Positions 59,635-62,922 of a DNA stretch of 62,922 nt are shown here, piece after piece. Position numbers and translations under genes: made by a program. The notes beneath the pieces are model-generated. The model was not told where the DNA came from. It searched no databases and saw nothing but the letters and a program-made list of their open reading frames with translations. The stretch spans positions 1-62,922 of the forward strand of contig JAJUIB010000017.1 of NCBI GenBank assembly GCA_029265615.1, read 5' to 3'. Source of the DNA: Spirochaetota bacterium. GTDB taxonomy: Bacteria > Spirochaetota > Spirochaetia > Treponematales > Rectinemataceae. Numbering within the stretch: the first letter of the stretch is position 1; each line of letters begins with the position of its first letter.

Positions 59635-60476
59635 GCTTTGGCGAAGAGTTCCGCTTCATACTGCGGCAGGGCAAAGGCCGCCGCATGGATGGCGGGGTTG
59701 TAATAGGTGGTCGCGATGCCGCGTTTACTCCATGTTTCGTCATCGAACGCGGCGGGCACCGGTTCGTAGCGCTTCGATGCAAAGCCAAGAAGTAGCTCGC
59801 CGGGTTCGCAGGCGGGGCGGGCTGCGCGATAGAGACGGTAGATCGGGAAGAGGCGCTTAAGCCGCCCCGCCGAGCGCAGCACGTCGCGGCGTTTGCCAGG
59901 GAAAAGCGCATCTCCCGCGCGGTTGACCAGGATGCCGTCGCCTGCGAGTATTCGGAAGCAATCGCAGTAAAACGCCTGACCGAGTTCGCCTGCGCCCTCG
60001 TCTTCGGGCCGGTCGACGATGACAAGGTCGAAGCGCTCGCGCGTCTGTCGCGCATAATCCGCAGGCTCGGCGGGTTCGATTTCCACGCGCGGATCGCGGA
60101 TCGCGGCCGCCGTTTCGGGGAACCAGCGGCGTGCGGTCTCGATGACGCCATCGTCCGCCTCGGCGACCACGATGCGCTCGATCTCGCTGTACCGTGCAAG
60201 TTCGGCGACCACGGCGCCGTCGCCACCCCCGATGATGAGCACTGACCTGACTGCGGGATGTGCGTTGAGCGGCACATGGACGGCCATCTCCCGATACGCC
60301 GCGCCGTCGGATTCCGCAAGCGCGATCCGCCCGTCGACGACGAGTATGCGGCCGAAGTCCTCGGTCTCGAACACGTCGATCCTGCGCCGCCCGCTTTCTG
60401 CGGAGAAGAGCGGCTTCCGCACCTTGACGCGATAGTCGGCGCCAGGGCTTTCCGTCCGGCTGTACCACAAATCCAC
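59631..60476 (-). CDS. Spermidine synthase-like methyltransferase-fold protein
   Basis: A 281-residue member of the polyamine synthase (SpeE) family, which transfers aminopropyl from decarboxylated AdoMet to putrescine. The order of motifs fits: GRILVVDGRIALAESDGAAYREMAVHVPLNAHPAV, VLIIGGGDGAVVAELARY, then VDRPED and GQAFYCDCFRILAGDGILVNRAG. The position of the usual acidic DSTDPxGPA putrescine loop reads VDRPEDEGAGELG, so the substrate may differ. GTG 60476 is preferred because AGGAGG stands seven to eight bases ahead; a longer in-frame ATG exists at 60518. No speD-type gene is nearby. Confidence 0.8.
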   Translation of the reverse strand: MDLWYSRTESPGADYRVKVRKPLFSAESGRRRIDVFETEDFGRILVVDGRIALAESDGAAYREMAVHVPLNAHPAVRSVLIIGGGDGAVVAELARYSEIERIVVAEADDGVIETARRWFPETAAAIRDPRVEIEPAEPADYARQTRERFDLVIVDRPEDEGAGELGQAFYCDCFRILAGDGILVNRAGDALFPGKRRDVLRSAGRLKRLFPIYRLYRAARPACEPGELLLGFASKRYEPVPAAFDDETWSKRGIATTYYNPAIHAAAFALPQYEAELFAKA

Positions 60477-60599
60477 GGTCGTCCCTCCTGATGTTGCGGC
60501 ATCGTCGCGGCCGCGCACTCGACGCGATCACTCCTGTTCGTTGTAGGGCCGCCTCCTCCTCCTGTCAAGAACGCCTTGTCCCCTGCCGATACTCCGAGC

Positions 60600-60899
60600 A
60601 TGGGTCTAGGCACGCTCGCGTATCTCGTTTCCCGCCTCGTCGTCGTTGCCACGACCGCGTTTCTTGCGATCGTGCTCTGGTCGCGGACGCGTGACATTGC
60701 CTGGATGCTGATCGTTATCGGTGCGATCGCAAGCTACGCAGACATTCTGTTCGATCTTCTCGTGCGATTCGGACTTGTCGACGAGGGGCGTTTTTCTTTC
60801 TTTGGGCTGCCCCTCGGCCGGATTCTTTTTGCCAACCTGCCCTACCTCTTTCTCTCCGCGGCGTTTCTCGTGATGATTCTGCGCCGGCGAACGCGATAG
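60600..60899 (+). CDS. Small membrane protein of unknown function
   Basis: A 99-residue hydrophobic protein starting MGLGTLAYLVSRL, with about three transmembrane helices (VVVATTAFLAIVLW, IAWMLIVIGAIASYADILFDLLV, ILFANLPYLFLSAAFLVMIL) and a basic end (RRRTR). No family recognised. ATG 60600 has no ribosome binding site; a GATACT box six bases upstream might place the transcription start at the ATG. An in-frame TTG exists eight codons earlier. It sits between a divergent spermidine-synthase-like gene and comM. Confidence 0.6.
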   Translation: MGLGTLAYLVSRLVVVATTAFLAIVLWSRTRDIAWMLIVIGAIASYADILFDLLVRFGLVDEGRFSFFGLPLGRILFANLPYLFLSAAFLVMILRRRTR

Positions 60900-61006
60900 C
60901 CGCAACGGGATCTCACGCGGCATCCCCTGTCGTCGGGAAGCACCGTAGGACGCCTCAAGCGTCTCCGCGTTTCCGCGGACGTTAGGTTCATAGAAGAGGG
61001 GGGGCC

Positions 61007-62548
61007 ATGCATGTCCTCGCGCACGAGCCTGCGGGCTTCGAAGGCTGTCTTGTTCATGTCGAGGTGGATATACGCCGGGGCATACCGCAGATCGATCTTG
61101 TGGGACTTGCGGAGGGGGCGGTGCGCGAGGCCCGCGAGCGTGTCCGTGCGGCGGTCAGAAACGCCGGTTTCGAGTTCCCCCTGGACCGCGTGCTCGTGAG
61201 CCTTGTGCCTGCGGATCTTCCCAAAGAAGGCGCCGCTTACGATCTGCCCATTGCACTTGCAGTGCTTGGTGCCGCTGGCAGCCTCCCCGATCCGGGGAGG
61301 CCCTTTCTCGCGCTTGGCGAGCTCGGGCTCGATGGGTCGGTGCGGTCGGCCCGGGGCGTTTTGCCGGCGGTGGCCGCAGGACTTGCGGCGGGTCTTGAGG
61401 ACTTCATCGTTCCCGAGGCCAACATCTTTGAAGCCCGGTCGCTGGGGCGCGGCAAAGTGTTCGGCATTGCCTCGCTTGCCGAAATAGCGCCGCTTTTGCT
61501 CGCGCTCAGGGAAGGGAGGCAGCTGCCATCCTGCGTGTCTGTGCAATCGGTGCAGACTCAGGACGAGGACAATGCCGAGGGCGATCTTCGCGACGTACGC
61601 GGGCTCGCCCGCGCTCGCCGTGCGCTTGAGATTGCCGCCGCAGGAGGACACCACCTTCTGCTCTTCGGGCCGCCAGGATCGGGCAAAACCATGCTTGCCC
61701 GTCGGCTTCCTTCAATTCTACCCGATCTTTGCGAGACGGATGCCATCGCTGTCGCCTCTCTGCGCTCAATTGCCGGGCTACTCGCCCCCGGCGAGGCGCC
61801 TTCGCCTCGCCCTCCCTTTCGCGCTCCGCACCATTCCGCAACCCTCGAGGGGCTTATCGGCGGAGGGCGCCTTTTAAAACCGGGGGAGGCCAGCCTTGCG
61901 CATCGGGGAGTACTCTTTATCGATGAGGCGCCGGAATTTCGGCGCGATGCGCTCCAGGCGCTTCGCGAGCCGCTTGAAGAGGGTAGGGTGTCCATCGCCC
62001 GTGCGGGGCGGGCTATCCGGCTTCCTGCGGACTTCCAGCTGGTGGTCGCGGCGAATCCCTGCCCCTGCGGCAACCTGGGGCGTGAGGGCCGTGTCTGCTC
62101 CTGCTCCCTTCCCGATATCCAGCGCTACTGGCGAAAACTTGGCGGCCCGCTCCTTGACAGGATCGATCTGCGTGTCCCTTTGCGGCCGGCCGAGTCCCGC
62201 GAGCTTCTCGGGCCTCCTGAGGAGCCATCGTTGTCGGTGCGTAACCGTGTTGTGAATGCGCGGCGGCTTCAGGCGGCGCGGTATGCGGGGAGGGATTTTG
62301 CGCTCAATGGCCGAATTCCCGCGGGTCTTGTCGAGCGATTTTGCGTGCTTGACCGAAAAGCTGCCACGGTTTTGCAGCTCGCCGCGGAGAAGCTCTCGCT
62401 GTCTTCGCGCGCCTGTCATGCCGTCCTCAAGGTTGCCCGAACAATCGCCGACCTCGCCGGAGAGGCGTCCATCGGCGAGGAAGCGCTACTCGAGGCTGTC
62501 CAGCATCGCCGATATGGGGATGGTGACTATTTTTGGCGTGAATCATGA
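61007..62548 (+). CDS. comM: ComM/YifB family Mg-chelatase-like AAA+ ATPase
   Basis: A 513-residue AAA+ ATPase; ComM is a branch-migration helicase that helps integrate DNA taken up during transformation. The N-terminal domain resembles Lon-type S5 folds (VDIRRGIPQIDLVGLAEGAVREARERVRAAVRN). The ATPase region has Walker A LLFGPPGSGKTMLARRLPSILP, FRAPHHSATLEGLIGGG, Walker B HRGVLFIDEAPEF and AANPCPCGNLG, and the C-terminal Mg_chelatase_C domain is present (LSLSSRACHAVLKVARTIADL). Length is typical. AGAGGGGGGG precedes the ATG. No other competence gene is in the window. Confidence 0.94.
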   Translation: MHVLAHEPAGFEGCLVHVEVDIRRGIPQIDLVGLAEGAVREARERVRAAVRNAGFEFPLDRVLVSLVPADLPKEGAAYDLPIALAVLGAAGSLPDPGRPFLALGELGLDGSVRSARGVLPAVAAGLAAGLEDFIVPEANIFEARSLGRGKVFGIASLAEIAPLLLALREGRQLPSCVSVQSVQTQDEDNAEGDLRDVRGLARARRALEIAAAGGHHLLLFGPPGSGKTMLARRLPSILPDLCETDAIAVASLRSIAGLLAPGEAPSPRPPFRAPHHSATLEGLIGGGRLLKPGEASLAHRGVLFIDEAPEFRRDALQALREPLEEGRVSIARAGRAIRLPADFQLVVAANPCPCGNLGREGRVCSCSLPDIQRYWRKLGGPLLDRIDLRVPLRPAESRELLGPPEEPSLSVRNRVVNARRLQAARYAGRDFALNGRIPAGLVERFCVLDRKAATVLQLAAEKLSLSSRACHAVLKVARTIADLAGEASIGEEALLEAVQHRRYGDGDYFWRES

Positions 62549-62567
62549 CTTTCTGCCAGAAAGTCGC

Positions 62568-62596
62568 TTGACAAAAAAATCCTCCTTGGGTATGTA
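62568..62596 (+). promoter_or_regulatory. Promoter-like site 1 at the right edge
   Basis: Exact TTGACA and TATGTA separated by 17 bases, directly after comM. Confidence 0.65.
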
Positions 62597-62660
62597 TTCA
62601 CCCGCGTCGCGCCTTGCGTGTGACGTGCGACAGTAAAGTGATGGAAAGCGCGCTAGGGGC

Positions 62661-62690
62661 TTGACCAAGTTAGTGAACGATGAGTAAACT
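62661..62690 (+). promoter_or_regulatory. Promoter-like site 2 at the right edge
   Basis: TTGACC and TAAACT separated by 18 bases. Confidence 0.55.
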
Positions 62691-62775
62691 AACAGAGCGT
62701 CGTGAGCTTTTGGCTAAAAGCCAAAGGGCTTCCGCCCTGCAAAAATGCAAACTTCTAAAAAAAGTTTGCGGGCGC

Positions 62776-62805
62776 TTGACACGCTGGGCACGAAAGTGCT
62801 ACAAA
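62776..62805 (+). promoter_or_regulatory. Promoter-like site 3 at the right edge
   Basis: Exact TTGACA and TACAAA separated by 18 bases, preceded by an A-rich stretch that could act as an upstream element. Confidence 0.55.
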
Positions 62806-62922
62806 GCGATGTCTTCTGGCATGGAAGTTGCTGGGGGCATGGAAAGAGATCTTCCACAGTGCATTAGGGATGGGGATAGAGCGAGGTAAGGCTATTCTTA
62901 TGCGGAAGCGTAAGAGTGGTTG

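Larger units (their letters stand above)
62549..62922 (+). other. Gene-free right edge with hairpins and three tandem promoters
   Basis: No convincing protein or RNA gene. A hairpin GACTTTC-TGCCA-GAAAGTC spans the comM stop (62547-62565). Other short hairpins include TTGGC/GCCAA near 62714, GGGC-TTCC-GCCC near 62728-62739 and GCAAACTT/AGTTTGC at about 62746-62769. Three promoter-like sites follow each other. A frame at 62680-62889 is open but has no ribosome binding site and sits across the promoters. The arrangement fits the upstream region of an rRNA or other stable-RNA operon starting beyond the window. Confidence 0.45.

Noticed and set aside
62680-62889. Open frame of 69 codons at the right edge
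   Set aside because: No ribosome binding site, overlaps promoter-like sites and hairpins, and shows no recognisable domain.
1-62922. CRISPR arrays, insertion sequences, prophage or toxin-antitoxin modules
   Set aside because: No spaced direct repeats, transposase, integrase or recognisable toxin gene was seen by eye on either strand.

Overview
The window looks like a chromosomal piece of a high-GC spirochaete, most likely from the Treponema/Spirochaeta side of the phylum. This is inferred from gene content; no 16S gene is present. The pointers are an archaeal/eukaryotic-type phenylalanyl-tRNA synthetase pair, a phoH-pgpH-ybeY-corC-TPR cluster, an LptD-like protein of 1125 residues, a bactofilin, Rho with a long low-complexity N-terminal extension, many TPR proteins and a chemoreceptor. 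No transposase, integrase, phage gene or CRISPR array was found.

Layout. Bases 1-248 look foreign: a TrmH/SpoU methyltransferase fragment and an MgtE fragment are joined in frame to a 5'-truncated dicarboxylate/amino-acid symporter (to 1286), probably an assembly chimera at a contig end. Next come tmRNA (1412-1765, minus) and mnmA; an exported protein of unknown role; the beta and a probable gamma subunit of a Na+-pumping decarboxylase; and an orphan trpB behind a leader with a possible attenuator peptide. The minus-strand block 7235-13779 carries a flavodiiron protein, rpmE, rho, a CinA-type amidase, bactofilin, a cyclase-type TPR peptide, a response regulator, HU and rpsT. Positions 13943-21109 hold a PlsC-like acyltransferase, a zinc-ribbon microprotein, a coupled TPR/phosphoesterase/ParB-like operon and two more TPR proteins. 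The minus block 21163-33288 holds mutL, a five-gene Lol-like envelope operon (LolD-like ATPase, two permeases, LolA-like protein, outer-membrane barrel), tldE/tldD and an aminotransferase.

From 33665 nearly everything is on the plus strand: ychF, uvrA, an LptD-like gene that may be leaderless, the overlapping phoH-pgpH-ybeY-corC-TPR operon, gdhA, a methyl-accepting chemotaxis protein, a receiver-PPDK_N fusion, pheS-pheT, an acyl-CoA synthetase, a convergent spermidine-synthase-like gene, a small membrane protein and comM. The last 374 bases have no gene but three consecutive strong promoter-like sequences, as expected just upstream of a stable-RNA operon lying beyond the window.

How it fits together. 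Envelope building is a main theme (LptD-like, Lol-like operon, PlsC, FadD, bactofilin, several exported TPR proteins). Translation and RNA quality control is another (tmRNA, MnmA, Rho, L31, S20, PheRS, YbeY, YchF). An anaerobic, amino-acid-fermenting lifestyle is suggested by the flavodiiron protein, the Na+-translocating decarboxylase subunits and glutamate dehydrogenase. The least explained units are the receiver-PPDK_N protein, the TPR/phosphoesterase/ParB-like operon, and the receiver-coil plus stand-alone cyclase-type TPR pair.
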